NCBI RefSeq assembly: GCF_031202305.1
Contig: NZ_CP101731.1
Coordinates: forward strand, 1,984,001 to 2,048,000
Origin: Pelagibacterium sp. 26DY04
GTDB taxonomy: Bacteria > Pseudomonadota > Alphaproteobacteria > Rhizobiales > Devosiaceae
Length of the DNA stretch: 64,000 nt
Direction: 5' to 3'
Shown here: in pieces, positions 20,958-31,110 of the stretch
Numbering within the stretch: the first letter of the stretch is position 1
How the letters are laid out: every line of letters begins with the position of its first letter
Translations under genes and position numbers: made by a program
Notes under the pieces: model-generated
The model's input: only the letters and a program-made list of their open reading frames with translations
Told to the model about the DNA's origin: nothing
Databases searched by the model: none

Positions 20958-22469
20958 ATGTCGGACGACAGCGAGTTTACGGCCTTTGCCAAGACCTATG
21001 AGGCCGGACAGGGCCAGGTGCTCTACCGGCGCGTTGTGGCGGATCTCGAAACGCCGATCGGCACCTATCTCAAGCTCGCCGAAGGCAGGCGTTACAGCTT
21101 TCTTCTCGAATCGGTCGAGGGCGGCGCTGTGCGTGGACGCTATTCGATCATCGGGCTCGAGCCGGATCTGCTGTGGCGGGTGGTCGAGGGGCAGGCGCAA
21201 ATCAACCGCTCGGCGGCAACCGACAGGGAAGCCTACGCTCCCTTGCCCGACCAGCCGCTCGATGCGCTGCGCGCGCTGATCGCCGAAAGCCAGATCGACA
21301 TGCCCAGGGAACTGCCCGCCAATTCGGCGGGGGTTTTCGGATATCTGGGCTATGACATGGTGCGGTTCATGGAAGAACTGCCCGACGCCAATCCCGATAC
21401 GATCGGGGTTCCCGACGCGTTGATGATGCGCCCGTCGATCCTGGCGGTTTTCGATACGCTCAAGGATGAGCTGTTTTTGTCAGCGCCGGTCTATGTGCGC
21501 GAAGGCATTAGCGCGCGGCAGGCCTATGAGGCGGCCAATGAACGGATCGAGGACGCCATAGCGCGGCTCGAACGTCCCCTTCCCCGTGGGGGCGACATCC
21601 CCGACCTCGCAAAGATCGAAGTCACCTCCAACACTTCGCGCGACGATTATTTCAAGATGGTGCGCGCGGCTCAGGACTACATCGCCGCGGGCGACATCTT
21701 TCAGGTGGTTCTCAGCCAACGGTTCTCAGCCGATTTCACGTTGCCGCCAACGGCGCTCTACCGTGCGCTGCGGCGTACCAATCCCTCGCCATTCATGTAT
21801 TTCCTCGATATGGGCGATTTCGCCGTCGCGGGGTCGAGTCCCGAGATCCTGGTGAGGGTCGATCATGGGGAAGTCACGATCCGCCCGATCGCCGGCACGC
21901 GCAAGCGCGGGGCAACACCCGAACGCGACCGCGAGTTGGCAGAGGAATTGCTGGCCGACCCCAAGGAACTCTCCGAGCACCTGATGCTGCTCGACCTCGG
22001 GCGGAACGATGTGGGGCGGGTAGCGGAAATCGGTTCGGTGAAGGTCACCGACAAGTTCTTCCTCGAATACTATTCCCACGTCATGCACATCGTCTCCAAC
22101 GTGGTGGGCAAGCTCGACCCCAAATACGACAATATCGACGCACTGGCGGCGGGTTTTCCGGCGGGAACGGTTTCCGGAGCGCCAAAGGTGCGGGCGATGG
22201 AAATCATCGACGAGCTCGAAGTGGCGCGGCGCGGCGTCTATGCCGGATGCGTGGGCTATTTCGGAGCCGATGGGCGGATGGACACCTGCATCGTGCTGCG
22301 CACCGCGATCCTGAAAGACGGCAAGCTCCATGTGCAGGCCGGCGCGGGGATCGTTGCAGACTCCAAGCCCGAACTCGAGCAACTCGAATGCGAGAACAAG
22401 GCGCGCGCCCTTTTCAGCGCCGCCGAGGAAGCGCTACGCTATGCTGGTCAATCGAAGGTGGGCCAGTGA
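20958..22469 (+). CDS. trpE: Anthranilate synthase component I
   Basis: A 503-residue chorismate-utilising enzyme that makes anthranilate with TrpG. The N-terminal domain has the family-typical SFLLESVEGGAVRGRYSIIG. Catalytic signatures are PFMYFLDMGDFAVAGSSPE, RPIAGTRKRG, LDLGRNDVGRVAEIG and FPAGTVSGAPKVRAMEII. It is separate from trpG, whereas some rhizobia have a fused trpEG. No leader peptide or attenuator fits the 8-bp gap from ppiD. Confidence 0.98.
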   Translation: MSDDSEFTAFAKTYEAGQGQVLYRRVVADLETPIGTYLKLAEGRRYSFLLESVEGGAVRGRYSIIGLEPDLLWRVVEGQAQINRSAATDREAYAPLPDQPLDALRALIAESQIDMPRELPANSAGVFGYLGYDMVRFMEELPDANPDTIGVPDALMMRPSILAVFDTLKDELFLSAPVYVREGISARQAYEAANERIEDAIARLERPLPRGGDIPDLAKIEVTSNTSRDDYFKMVRAAQDYIAAGDIFQVVLSQRFSADFTLPPTALYRALRRTNPSPFMYFLDMGDFAVAGSSPEILVRVDHGEVTIRPIAGTRKRGATPERDRELAEELLADPKELSEHLMLLDLGRNDVGRVAEIGSVKVTDKFFLEYYSHVMHIVSNVVGKLDPKYDNIDALAAGFPAGTVSGAPKVRAMEIIDELEVARRGVYAGCVGYFGADGRMDTCIVLRTAILKDGKLHVQAGAGIVADSKPELEQLECENKARALFSAAEEALRYAGQSKVGQ

Positions 22470-23065
22470 TGCGCGTCCTCGTCATCGATAACTACGACAG
22501 CTTCACCTACAACCTCGTCCATTATATCGGCGAGTTGGGTGCGGAGGTCGAGGTCGTGCGCAACGACAAGATCACGCTCGATGAGGTGGCCGCGCGGGTG
22601 CCCGAAGCGATCGTCATTTCTCCGGGGCCGTGCACCCCGAATGAAGCAGGCATCTGCCTGCCGCTCATTTCCCGTTTCGCCGGCGAAATCCCGATGTTCG
22701 GCGTGTGCCTGGGCCTGCAATCCATGGGACAGGCGTTCGGCGGAGAGGTGGTGCGTGCACCCGTACCCATGCACGGCAAGGTTTCCACAATCACCCATGA
22801 TGGGCGTGGGGTGTTTCGCGGACTGAACAAGCAGTTCGAGGCCACGCGCTATCACTCACTGGTGGTGCGGGACGAGAATTTGCCACGCGATCTGACGGTG
22901 ACGGCCCGCTCCGACGATGGGCAGATCATGGGGCTTCAGCATCGGGATTTGCCCGTGCATGGCGTGCAATTTCACCCCGAAAGCATCTCGTCGGAGAACG
23001 GGCATGCCATCTTGCAGAATTTTATCAATATCGCGCGCGACTTTAATACCGACCGCGCCGCCTGA
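22469..23065 (+). CDS. trpG: Anthranilate synthase component II (glutamine amidotransferase)
   Basis: A 198-residue class I amidotransferase supplying ammonia to TrpE. The nucleophile is in FGVCLGLQSMGQAFGG and the His-Glu pair in VHGVQFHPESISSENG. The ATG at 22469 overlaps the trpE stop by one base (TGATG), so translation is coupled. Confidence 0.98.
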   Translation: MRVLVIDNYDSFTYNLVHYIGELGAEVEVVRNDKITLDEVAARVPEAIVISPGPCTPNEAGICLPLISRFAGEIPMFGVCLGLQSMGQAFGGEVVRAPVPMHGKVSTITHDGRGVFRGLNKQFEATRYHSLVVRDENLPRDLTVTARSDDGQIMGLQHRDLPVHGVQFHPESISSENGHAILQNFINIARDFNTDRAA

Positions 23066-23085
23066 AACCAAGCGAAAGGGACGCC

Positions 23086-24099
23086 ATGGACATCAAGGGA
23101 GCGCTCCACCGGCTAGCGGATGGCAAGGACCTCACCGGCACCGAAATGCGCGAGGTGATGGAGATCATCATGTCGGGGGAAGCCACGCCCTCGCAGATCG
23201 GCGCATTTCTGATGGGCATGCGGGTCAAGGGCGAAACCGTGGGCGAGATCGCGGCGGCCGTTTCCATCCTGCGCGCCAAGATGGTGCCGGTCGAAGCTCC
23301 ATTCGACGCCATCGATATAGTCGGCACGGGCGGGGACGGCGCGGGGACGCTCAACATTTCGACTGGGGCTTCGATCGTCGTCGCGGCGGCGGGCGTTCCG
23401 GTGGCAAAGCACGGCAATCGGGCGTTGTCGTCCAAATCGGGCTCAGCCGAGGCGTTGCAGAAACTGGGCATCAGCCTGGAGCTGTCCCCTGAGCAGATCG
23501 CGACATGCATTCGCGAAGCCGGGATCGGGTTCATGTTCGCGCCCAACCATCACCCGGCGATGCGACACGTTGGGCCGACACGCGCGGAAATGGGCGTGCG
23601 GACCATGTTCAACCTCCTCGGACCCCAAGCTAACCCTGCCGGGGTGCGGCGCTACCTTCTGGGCGTCTACGATAATGAATGGGTCGAGCCGGTGGCTGCG
23701 GCGCTATTGGCCAACCAGGCGCAGTCGGCCTGGGTGGTGCACGGCGATAGCGGTCTCGATGAACTCTCGACCACCGGCCCATCCTTTGTTTCACAGATCA
23801 AGGGTGGCAATCTCACCTCGTTCGAGGTGACGCCGGAAGAAGCTGGCCTGCCCCGCGCTTCTCTCGCCGACATCGTGGGCGGCGATCCCGAACACAACGC
23901 GGGCGAGGTGCGCAAGCTGCTCGACGGTGCCACGGGCCCCTACCGCGACATCGTCCTGCTCAACGCGGCGGCGGCATTCATCGTTTGCGATAAGGTCGAA
24001 ACCCTTCGCGACGGTGTCGCGCTGGGCGCCGAGACGATCGACAGCGGCAAGGCCAAGGCCACGCTTGATAAGCTTATCGCGGTTTCGGGGGAGGCATGA
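23086..24099 (+). CDS. trpD: Anthranilate phosphoribosyltransferase
   Basis: A 337-residue enzyme that adds phosphoribose to anthranilate. The PRPP-binding signature [15 protein letters not shown] is present, followed by [17 protein letters not shown]. The ATG follows AAAGGGA, 20 bp after trpG. Overlaps trpC by 4 bp. Confidence 0.98.
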   Translation: MDIKGALHRLADGKDLTGTEMREVMEIIMSGEATPSQIGAFLMGMRVKGETVGEIAAAVSILRAKMVPVEAPFDAIDIVGTGGDGAGTLNISTGASIVVAAAGVPVAKHGNRALSSKSGSAEALQKLGISLELSPEQIATCIREAGIGFMFAPNHHPAMRHVGPTRAEMGVRTMFNLLGPQANPAGVRRYLLGVYDNEWVEPVAAALLANQAQSAWVVHGDSGLDELSTTGPSFVSQIKGGNLTSFEVTPEEAGLPRASLADIVGGDPEHNAGEVRKLLDGATGPYRDIVLLNAAAAFIVCDKVETLRDGVALGAETIDSGKAKATLDKLIAVSGEA

Positions 24100-24893
24100 G
24101 CGACATTCTTCGCAAGATAGAAGCCTATAAGCGCGAGGAGATCGCGGCGGCCAAAGCCGCCTTGCCGCTGGCTGAACTCAGCGCCATGGCGCGCGAGCAG
24201 AACGCTCCGCGAGGCTTCGTCAATGCGCTGAAAAGCAAGCGCGCCACCGGGCAATTCGGGCTGATCGCCGAGGTCAAGAAGGCCAGCCCGTCCAAGGGGC
24301 TGATCCGACCCGATTTCGATCCGCCGGCCTTGGCCAAGGCTTATGAAATCGGCGGTGCGGCGTGCCTGTCGGTTTTGACCGACACGCCTTCGTTTCAGGG
24401 ACTACCGGAATTTCTTGGCGCCGCCCGCGCGGCGACGTCACTTCCCGTGCTGCGCAAGGATTTCCTGTTCGAACCGTATCAGGTCGCCGAGGCACGGGCA
24501 TGGGGCGCCGATTGCATCCTCATCATCCTTGCATCGGTTGATGACACTGCGGCGCGGGTACTGCTCGAGGCCACTGCCGAATGGGGTATGGATGCGTTGG
24601 TGGAAGTGCACGATGCGCCGGAAATGGAACGCGCCCTTGAGCTAGGAGCCGAATTCGTCGGCATCAACAATCGCGATCTGCGCACCTTCGACGTATCGCT
24701 TCAGACCACCATAGAGCTTGCCGGTATGGTGCCGGACGATCGCCTGCTGGTGTCTGAAAGCGGGATCTTCACGCATGCGGATCTGCTGCAACTTCAAGCG
24801 AATGCCGGGGTCGGCTGTTTCCTCGTCGGAGAAAGCCTGATGCGGCAGAGCGACGTTGCGGCGGCGACACGCGCCCTGCTGACAGGAGATTGA
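24096..24893 (+). CDS. trpC: Indole-3-glycerol phosphate synthase
   Basis: A 265-residue TIM-barrel enzyme forming indole-3-glycerol phosphate. Conserved blocks are [41 protein letters not shown] and [15 protein letters not shown]. It overlaps trpD by ATGA, and moaC begins 3 bp after its stop. Confidence 0.98.
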   Translation: MSDILRKIEAYKREEIAAAKAALPLAELSAMAREQNAPRGFVNALKSKRATGQFGLIAEVKKASPSKGLIRPDFDPPALAKAYEIGGAACLSVLTDTPSFQGLPEFLGAARAATSLPVLRKDFLFEPYQVAEARAWGADCILIILASVDDTAARVLLEATAEWGMDALVEVHDAPEMERALELGAEFVGINNRDLRTFDVSLQTTIELAGMVPDDRLLVSESGIFTHADLLQLQANAGVGCFLVGESLMRQSDVAAATRALLTGD

Positions 24894-24896
24894 GTC

Positions 24897-25382
24897 TTGT
24901 CCGATCGCCTCACGCATCTCGACGAGAACGGCGCCGCCCGGATCGTCGATATCTCAGGCAAGGACGAAACCGCACGACGCGCCGTAGCTAGGGCCGAGCT
25001 GCATGCAACGGATGAGATTGTCGAGGCGATCCTCGGGGGCACGCTCAAAAAGGGCGATGCCGTTGCCGTGGCCCGCGTCGCGGGGATCATGGCGGCGAAA
25101 AAGACATCCGAGTTGATCCCGCTCTGCCACCCTATTCCTGTGACCAAGATCGCTGTCGATATCGAACGCGGCGCAAAGCCTCATGTGATTGCGATAACGG
25201 CCACCGTGGAAACGGTGGGGCGTACGGGCGTGGAAATGGAAGCTCTCACTGCCGCCTCGGTGGCGGCGCTGACGCTCTACGACATGGCAAAGGCGCTCGA
25301 CAAAGCCATGACCATCACCAATGTCGGCCTCATGGAAAAGAGCGGCGGGAAGTCGGGTGACTTCCGCCGGGATATGCCTTGA
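24897..25382 (+). CDS. moaC: Cyclic pyranopterin monophosphate synthase
   Basis: A 161-residue molybdenum-cofactor enzyme forming cPMP. Family motifs are SELIPLCHPIPVTK and GVEMEALTAASVAALTLYD, with the active-site lysine in KALDKAM. It starts at TTG (24897), with ACAGGAG upstream. Overlaps moeA by 4 bp (TTGA). The cofactor it helps make would serve the iorAB enzyme about 24 kb downstream. Confidence 0.97.
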   Translation: MSDRLTHLDENGAARIVDISGKDETARRAVARAELHATDEIVEAILGGTLKKGDAVAVARVAGIMAAKKTSELIPLCHPIPVTKIAVDIERGAKPHVIAITATVETVGRTGVEMEALTAASVAALTLYDMAKALDKAMTITNVGLMEKSGGKSGDFRRDMP

Positions 25383-26569
25383 TTTCGGTCGATGAGGCGC
25401 TGGCTCGCATTGTTTCAGGCGTTCCGGCACTGCCAGCCGAAACACTCGCGCTGCCGGAAGCTGCGGCCCGCAACCTGGCCGAGGATGTCAGGGCAAGGCT
25501 GTTCAATCCCGCATTCAATGTGAGCGCCATGGACGGATATGCCGTGCGGGCTGCGGATGTATCCCCAGGCACAGCACTCAGGATGATCGGAGCATCCCAG
25601 GCCGGAGCCGGATTTTCTGGTACGGTAGGTCGAGGCGAATGCGTACGCATCTTTACCGGCGCCCCCGTGCCCAAGGGCGCCGACGCCGTAATCATGCAGG
25701 AGGAGGCGAGAGCCGAGGGTGAGGCGATCACGTTTTCCAAACCGGTCGATCCCGGGCGCAGCATACGGTTTCGGGGTGAGGACTTCGCTGAGGGCAGTAT
25801 CCTTGCCCCATCCGGTGCGCTGCTCACGCCTCAAAGGCTGGCGTTGATCGCTGCCGGCAATGTGGAGAGCGTCAACGTATCGACGCGCCCCCGAATAACC
25901 CTGCTTGCGACCGGCGACGAATTGGTGCCGCCCGGAAACCCCGTCGGGCCAGCCCAGATCGTGTCTTCCAACTCCGTTGGCCTTCGCGCGCTGTTTGAAC
26001 CCCACGCGCGTGCGGTCACCGACCACGGTATCGTCGGAGATGATCCCGACGCGCTCAAGACAGTGCTCGACCATGTGTTCGCATCCGAGCCGGATGTGCT
26101 GATGACCACTGGCGGCGCCAGCGTGGGCGAACACGATCTCGTGCAGGACATGCTCAAGGCAAGCGGGGTTGATATCGACTTCTGGCGCATCGCCATGCGA
26201 CCGGGCAAGCCACTGATGTTTGGACGGCGCGGCAAGACTATGGTCTTCGGCCTGCCGGGCAATCCGGTTTCGGCCTTGGTTACGGCGCGCATCTTCGTGC
26301 TGCCAGCCGTGCTTGCCATGGCAGGGTGCAGCTCCCCTGCCCCGCTCTATCTTCCTTTAGCGGACGCGTTGCCTCCCAACGGCCCCCGCCGCCACTTCAT
26401 GCGTGGCCGGTTGCTCCACGATGCGGAGCATGGCAGCAGAGTCGAACCAATCCGCCAGACCGATAGCGGGCATCTCACCTCGCTGGCATCGGCCGATGCA
26501 CTCATCGCCCAGGACGAGCACTGCGCCGGCAAGCGTGCTGGCGATCTGGTGCAGGTGCATCTGCTATAG
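25379..26569 (+). CDS. moeA: Molybdopterin molybdenumtransferase
   Basis: A 396-residue MoeA, which inserts molybdate into adenylated molybdopterin. Visible blocks are SAMDGYAVRAADV at the N-terminus, RIFTGAPVPKGADAVIMQE, the MoaB/Mog-like subdomain TTGGASVGEHDLV, and FGLPGNPVSALV. It starts with a TTG overlapping the moaC stop. Last gene of the ppiD-trp-moa run. Confidence 0.97.
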   Translation: MISVDEALARIVSGVPALPAETLALPEAAARNLAEDVRARLFNPAFNVSAMDGYAVRAADVSPGTALRMIGASQAGAGFSGTVGRGECVRIFTGAPVPKGADAVIMQEEARAEGEAITFSKPVDPGRSIRFRGEDFAEGSILAPSGALLTPQRLALIAAGNVESVNVSTRPRITLLATGDELVPPGNPVGPAQIVSSNSVGLRALFEPHARAVTDHGIVGDDPDALKTVLDHVFASEPDVLMTTGGASVGEHDLVQDMLKASGVDIDFWRIAMRPGKPLMFGRRGKTMVFGLPGNPVSALVTARIFVLPAVLAMAGCSSPAPLYLPLADALPPNGPRRHFMRGRLLHDAEHGSRVEPIRQTDSGHLTSLASADALIAQDEHCAGKRAGDLVQVHLL

Positions 26570-26662
26570 GCCCTTCCCCTTCGTGCTCCCAACGACGACG
26601 TTCCAATAATCAAAACGAACTACGCGCCAAATCCAACCGCATCCGATAGGATTATCTTGGTC

Positions 26663-26696
26663 GTCGGCAGTAGCTATTATTACTTGGACTGCCGAC
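26663..26696 (+). other. Inverted repeat in the moeA downstream region
   Basis: Perfect 9-bp arms GTCGGCAGT (26663-26671) and ACTGCCGAC (26688-26696) enclose a 16-nt AT-rich loop. No T-run follows. It lies 94 bp past moeA and about 140 bp before the ribbon-helix-helix gene, so it could be an operator or transcript hairpin. The remaining sequence from 26570 to 26838 shows nothing else I recognise. Confidence 0.4.
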
Positions 26697-26838
26697 TATG
26701 TTCATCCTTGTTTGCAACGCGTAAATTGTCTTACGGCGCACCACCTATTTGGAAGGGGGTAGGAGCGTGTCCGGGACCGATCAAGCACCAATCAAGAGAC
26801 ATGGAAGGCCGCATCTGCTACCAGAGCGCGAGACACCC

Positions 26839-27174
26839 ATGCCCACTTCCGAGATTGCCGATTTGCTCGACGGAGCGGCGATAGACGCACTTGCTGAACC
26901 CGAATTCCGGGTGCTCTCCCTTAAGGGCGAGCGCAAGGGAATCAGACTGGAAGCCATCTTCTGGCAAGCGCTGGATCAGATCGCGGCGAACCTTGGTGTG
27001 CCTCGGAACACTCTCGTTCTCTGGATTATAAGCGCGGCGGGGCATGATCGCTCCAACGCCACGAGTGTTCTCAGGAGCGTGATCGTCGCCTACCTGCTCG
27101 ACGAGTTCGAGCACCAAAAGCCTCGACGCCGCCCCCTGTCTGCCCCCGTCCCGGCCATGACTGACCCAAGATAA
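26839..27174 (+). CDS. Ribbon-helix-helix domain-containing protein
   Basis: A 111-residue protein. FRVLSLKGERKGIRLEAIFW starts a ribbon-helix-helix fold of the RHH_4 type, and the helix after NLGVPRNTLVLWII completes it. RHH_4 proteins are small putative DNA-binding proteins common in Alphaproteobacteria. The start is uncertain: ATG 26839 has only a weak site, while GTG 26767 and TTG 26749 are in frame upstream. Possible neighbour-controlled regulator between moeA and lexA. Confidence 0.7.
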   Translation: MPTSEIADLLDGAAIDALAEPEFRVLSLKGERKGIRLEAIFWQALDQIAANLGVPRNTLVLWIISAAGHDRSNATSVLRSVIVAYLLDEFEHQKPRRRPLSAPVPAMTDPR

Positions 27175-27304
27175 TCTCCGCAGCACGTGGAATGGTCGCA
27201 TCATCCATCGGCTTTGGCCAGAGGTCGTGGCACGCATACACATCAAGGAAGAATTGTGCGCCAGCTCTTGAGAGTCAGGCAGAAATGTTCTTGAAACACT
27301 TGCG

Positions 27305-27344
27305 GAACATTACCGGAACACGTATAAAAGTTCAATATTTGTTC
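27305..27344 (+). promoter_or_regulatory. Two SOS boxes in the lexA promoter
   Basis: GAACATTACCGGAAC (27305-27319) and GTTCAATATTTGTTC (27330-27344) both match the alphaproteobacterial LexA site GTTC-N7-GTTC, the first on the minus strand and the second on the plus strand. They are 25 bp apart, start to start, and lie 29-68 bp before the lexA ATG. This indicates autoregulation with two sites. Confidence 0.9.
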
Positions 27345-27372
27345 CGATTCGACGCCGCCGAGGGGCTCGACA

Positions 27373-28080
27373 ATGTTGACGCGCAAGCAGCACGAACTTC
27401 TGATGTTCATTCATGAGCGGATGAAGGAGAGTGGTATTCCCCCCTCCTTCGACGAAATGAAGGAAGCGCTTGATCTCAAGTCCAAGTCGGGTATCCATCG
27501 GCTGATCACCGCGCTTGAGGAGCGCGGATTTATCAGGCGCCTGCCCAATCGCGCCCGGGCGCTTGAGGTGGTCAAGCTCCCCGATTCGATGAATCCCTCG
27601 CTCGGTGGCCGCAAGGCCAAGTTTGAGCCAAGTGTTATTGAAGGGAACCTGGGCAAGGTGCCGGCCAAGCCAGTCGCAGCGAGCGCGGACAATGGAGGAT
27701 CGGTGTCGATCCCCGTCATGGGACGCATCGCGGCGGGCGTGCCGATCGAAGCCATCCAAACCCATTCGCATTCGATTGCCGTTCCGCCGGAAATGCTGGG
27801 CGCCGGCGAACATTTCGCACTGGAAGTGCGCGGCGATTCGATGATCGAGGCCGGCATTTTCGACGGCGACACCGTTTTGATCCGCAAGCAGGATGCTGCC
27901 GGCAATGGCGAGATCGTCGTGGCGCTTGTCGATGACGAAGAAGCCACTCTCAAACGTTTGCGCAAGAAGGGTAATGCCGTTGCCCTGGAGGCCGCCAACC
28001 CTGCCTACGAAACCCGGATTTTTGGCCCCGACCGTGTGAAGGTGCAGGGCCGGTTGGTCGGGCTCTTGCGGCGGTATTGA
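27373..28080 (+). CDS. lexA: LexA repressor
   Basis: A 235-residue SOS repressor and autoprotease. The winged-helix N-terminus reads [17 protein letters not shown] with [20 protein letters not shown]. The Ala-Gly cleavage site is in [12 protein letters not shown]. The catalytic serine is in [15 protein letters not shown] and the lysine in EEATLKRL. Length and linker fit the alphaproteobacterial type. Confidence 0.98.
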   Translation: MLTRKQHELLMFIHERMKESGIPPSFDEMKEALDLKSKSGIHRLITALEERGFIRRLPNRARALEVVKLPDSMNPSLGGRKAKFEPSVIEGNLGKVPAKPVAASADNGGSVSIPVMGRIAAGVPIEAIQTHSHSIAVPPEMLGAGEHFALEVRGDSMIEAGIFDGDTVLIRKQDAAGNGEIVVALVDDEEATLKRLRKKGNAVALEAANPAYETRIFGPDRVKVQGRLVGLLRRY

Positions 28081-28265
28081 GGCTTTCGGCAAAACTGGGT
28101 GCCAGATACGGTTCGCGCATCTCGCTTGATCTCAGCCGATCCCAGCCCTGCCCCAATCCCCGAGACCTACTCGAGTGGTTGAACGATTAGAAAGACGGTG
28201 AAGGAACAGGAGGCGGATACTGCGCATTGAGTTGGATCATCGGTTGCGACAAACTGAGTCACCGA

Positions 28266-29402
28266 TTAGCTGAGAAACGCTCCCATCCGCTCCAGCGCCA
28301 TTTCTATCGCTTCTCGGGTACCGGCGTAAGAGAAACGCACATATTTGTGCCCGTCGGTGCGGTCGAAATCCTGCCCCGGCGTTGCCGCCACACCGGCGTC
28401 GTCAAGCATGCGCGTGCAGAAGTCCATTGTATCGTTGGTGAAGGCCGACGCATCGACATAGGCGTAGAACGCCCCGTCGGACGGTTCGGCCAGCCCGAAC
28501 CCCAATTTCTTGAGCCCCTCAGAAAGCACCAGCCGGTTTTCCTCATACTGATCGCGGCGGCGGTCGTACTCCTGTCCGGCATCGAGAGCTGCAAGTGCCG
28601 CACATTGGGAAACGCTGGAAGCTGAGATGAACAGGCTCTGTGCCATCATCTCGGCGCGGCGCACCAGATCCTCGGGCAGAACGAGCCAGCCGATGCGCCA
28701 GCCGGTCATGCAGTAATATTTCGAAAAGCTGTTGACGATCACATGCTGCTGGCTGAATTCGAGCGCGCTCGCATCTGCCCCGGCATAGTTGAGCCCGTGA
28801 TAGATCTCATCGGAGATGAAGCGCACGCCAAGCCGATCGCATGTGGCGATGATCGCCTCCAGTTCATCGCGCTCCAGCACCGCCCCCGTCGGATTGGCCG
28901 GGCTCGCCACCAGCAGGCCCTCGAAGGGGCTGCGCTCGTAAGCCGCCTCGATGTCCGCAGCGGTCAGCCGCCAGCCATTGGCGGGTGAAACCGGAATCTC
29001 GACGCTCGAGAGGTTCAGCGAGGCGATGATGTTGAGATAGGCCGGATAGCCCGGCCGCGTCACCGCGATCCGCTGCCCTGGCGCAAATCCCGCAAGGAAG
29101 GTCAGGATGAACCCGCTCGACGATCCCGTCGTCACCACGATCCGTTCGGGCGAAACAGAAACCCCGTGGCGCTCGTCATAATACCGGCTGAGCCGTTCGC
29201 GCAGGGCCGGCATACCTTTGGCCGCGGTATAGCCCATGGGCCGCTCAAGACACCCGCGAACCGCATCGAGCACTGGCTGTGCCGGCTTGCCGCCCGGCTC
29301 GCCGATTTCGAGATGACACACGATTCTCCCCTCGGCTTCAAGCTTTTGCGCCCGCGCCATAAGTTCCATGGCGTAGAAGGGACGAATCAGGTTGGCGTTC
29401 AT
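28266..29402 (-). CDS. PLP-dependent aminotransferase, class I/II (fold type I)
   Basis: A 378-residue aminotransferase. The PLP lysine is in VNSFSKYYCMTGWRIGWLV and the phosphate-binding arginine region follows. SPANPTGAVLERDELEAI carries the Asn/Pro motif, and the Tyr/Asp residues are near FISDEIYHGLNY. I chose the ATG at 29402 (MNANLIRPFYAMELM). Substrate unknown; the sequence resembles aspartate/aromatic or alanine-type members. It is divergent from the dsbA-like gene across the repeat-bearing spacer. Confidence 0.92.
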   Translation of the reverse strand: MNANLIRPFYAMELMARAQKLEAEGRIVCHLEIGEPGGKPAQPVLDAVRGCLERPMGYTAAKGMPALRERLSRYYDERHGVSVSPERIVVTTGSSSGFILTFLAGFAPGQRIAVTRPGYPAYLNIIASLNLSSVEIPVSPANGWRLTAADIEAAYERSPFEGLLVASPANPTGAVLERDELEAIIATCDRLGVRFISDEIYHGLNYAGADASALEFSQQHVIVNSFSKYYCMTGWRIGWLVLPEDLVRRAEMMAQSLFISASSVSQCAALAALDAGQEYDRRRDQYEENRLVLSEGLKKLGFGLAEPSDGAFYAYVDASAFTNDTMDFCTRMLDDAGVAATPGQDFDRTDGHKYVRFSYAGTREAIEMALERMGAFLS

Positions 29403-29479
29403 ATCGTAAATCCATTGTCTTGTCGGCGCCCCAAGGCAGCCCGCACTATATCCCGCTTCTAGACAATCGCAAGTTTTAA

Positions 29480-29556
29480 GCACTACGTTCTGTACACATA
29501 GCCATTTCTAGCATTATATTCTATATAATAGCATATTCGTGGCATTACGTTCCATG
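29480..29556 (+). repeat. Three 15-bp direct repeats with exact 31-bp period
   Basis: GCACTACGTTCTGTA (29480), GCATTATATTCTATA (29511) and GCATTACGTTCCATG (29542) start exactly 31 bp apart, about three helical turns. All differences between copies are transitions. A weaker copy, GCACTATATCCCGCT, begins at 29443. They occupy the spacer between the divergent aminotransferase and DsbA-like genes, so a regulator array is plausible. The binding protein is unknown. Confidence 0.6.
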
Positions 29557-29638
29557 ACGCCACTTGCTTGGCATATCGCGACTGGCATCACCTGCCCCGT
29601 TACGCTAAACCCACCCGCAGCGCGATACGGAGTTCGAC

Positions 29639-30505
29639 ATGCAAAAAGCCATCAATCTCGGCCTTGCCGCTGCCATCGTCCTGTTGGGCGCCGGGCTCGC
29701 CGTCAGCCTCGCCACGCGCCCCGAACCTGGCCTGTCGTCTACCGAGGTCGAACGTCTCATTGCAGAGGCCCTGCCCGCTCAAGCGCCAGCGAACGCCGAT
29801 GGCGCGGCCGATATCGACACCGCGGCCCTGGGTCCGATAATCGAAGATTATCTCATGGCCAATCCCCGTCTGCTCGAACGCATGTCGGTGGCCCTCGAAA
29901 CCGAGATGCGCGCAGAGGAATCCGAGCGCGCCCGCATCGCGCTCGATGCCATGCACGATGATATCTACAACGACCCCGCCAATATCGTGCTCGGCAACCC
30001 CGAAGGTGACGTCACCCTGGTTGAAATGTTCGACTACAATTGCGGCTACTGCCGCCAGGTTGTCGCCGATGTCATGTCGCTGGTCGAGGAAGACCCCAAT
30101 TTGCGCGTCATCCTCAAGGAATTCCCGATCCTCTCGCAAGGCTCGGTCGACGCCGCCCGTGTCGGCGTCCTCGTCAACGACGCCGACGTCGATTATCAGG
30201 CCTTCCACACTGCGCTTTATTCCTCGCGCGGCGCCGTGGATGGCGAATCCGCGCTTTCAGCCGCCGAGCAATTGGGCTTGTCCCGCGTTTCGCTCCAGCT
30301 CGATATGAATACCCAGGAAGTGTCAGACGCGCTTCAGCGTACCTATTCCATCGCCCAGGCTCTCGGCATCACCGGCACCCCCACCTTCATCATCGGTGAT
30401 GAGGTGATCCCCGGTGCCGTGCCCAAGGAGCAACTCGTGCAGCGTATCGAGAATATGCGCGCCTGCGGCGCCACCACTTGCAGCGACGTGGCGCAGGAAG
30501 GCTGA
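29639..30505 (+). CDS. DsbA family thiol-disulfide oxidoreductase
   Basis: A 288-residue exported protein. The N-terminal hydrophobic segment ([19 protein letters not shown]) is a signal peptide or anchor. A helical, acidic region follows to about residue 115, then the thioredoxin fold with active site CGYC in [12 protein letters not shown]. The cis-proline loop is [11 protein letters not shown]. It resembles ScsC/BdbD-like DsbA proteins with an N-terminal oligomerisation region. GGAG precedes the ATG; aroQ follows after 130 bp. Confidence 0.93.
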   Translation: MQKAINLGLAAAIVLLGAGLAVSLATRPEPGLSSTEVERLIAEALPAQAPANADGAADIDTAALGPIIEDYLMANPRLLERMSVALETEMRAEESERARIALDAMHDDIYNDPANIVLGNPEGDVTLVEMFDYNCGYCRQVVADVMSLVEEDPNLRVILKEFPILSQGSVDAARVGVLVNDADVDYQAFHTALYSSRGAVDGESALSAAEQLGLSRVSLQLDMNTQEVSDALQRTYSIAQALGITGTPTFIIGDEVIPGAVPKEQLVQRIENMRACGATTCSDVAQEG

Positions 30506-30635
30506 CGCCGAGCTTTGCGTTTTCGGTGCATTTCGTATAACGCGAGCTTGCACCGGCCTCCCCGCTGGCTCACAACCTCAAAAAAGGCGCGTTCTGCCCG
30601 CATCTGGAGCATGGACGCGATACGACAAAGACATC

Positions 30636-31073
30636 ATGGCAAAGCGCGTACTGATCCTGAACGGACCGAACCTCAACATGCTGGGCACGCGGGAAAAGGC
30701 GATATATGGCAGCGAGACGCTCGCCGATATCGAGTCGATGTGCCGGACAGCTTGCGAAAAGCTGGGCCTGACCTGCGATTTCCGGCAGTCCAACCACGAG
30801 GGCGAACTGGTCGATTGGATCCAGTCGGCGCGCAAGACAGCCGATGCCATCATCATCAATCCGGCCGCTTATTCGCACACCTCGGTCGCCATTCACGATG
30901 CCCTGCGCACCGCTGAAAAGCCGGTCGTGGAAGTGCACCTTACAAACATTCACCAGCGTGAGGCTTTCCGTCACCATTCCTATGTGTCGGCCGTGGCAAC
31001 GGGTGTCATTTGCGGGCTGGGTTCCAGAGGTTATACACTGGCCCTGGAGGCCGTGGCCGAAATACTGAATTGA
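30636..31073 (+). CDS. aroQ: 3-dehydroquinate dehydratase, type II
   Basis: A 145-residue shikimate-pathway enzyme. The N-terminus [19 protein letters not shown] carries the active-site Tyr lid; then come [14 protein letters not shown] and [17 protein letters not shown], and the catalytic His is in [18 protein letters not shown]. The ATG at 30636 is chosen by the family start. It is followed by accB after 37 bp, the standard aroQ-accB-accC order. Confidence 0.97.
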   Translation: MAKRVLILNGPNLNMLGTREKAIYGSETLADIESMCRTACEKLGLTCDFRQSNHEGELVDWIQSARKTADAIIINPAAYSHTSVAIHDALRTAEKPVVEVHLTNIHQREAFRHHSYVSAVATGVICGLGSRGYTLALEAVAEILN

Positions 31074-31110
31074 AAAAGACCCCGCGCGGGTTTGTGGAGA
31101 CACGATAACA

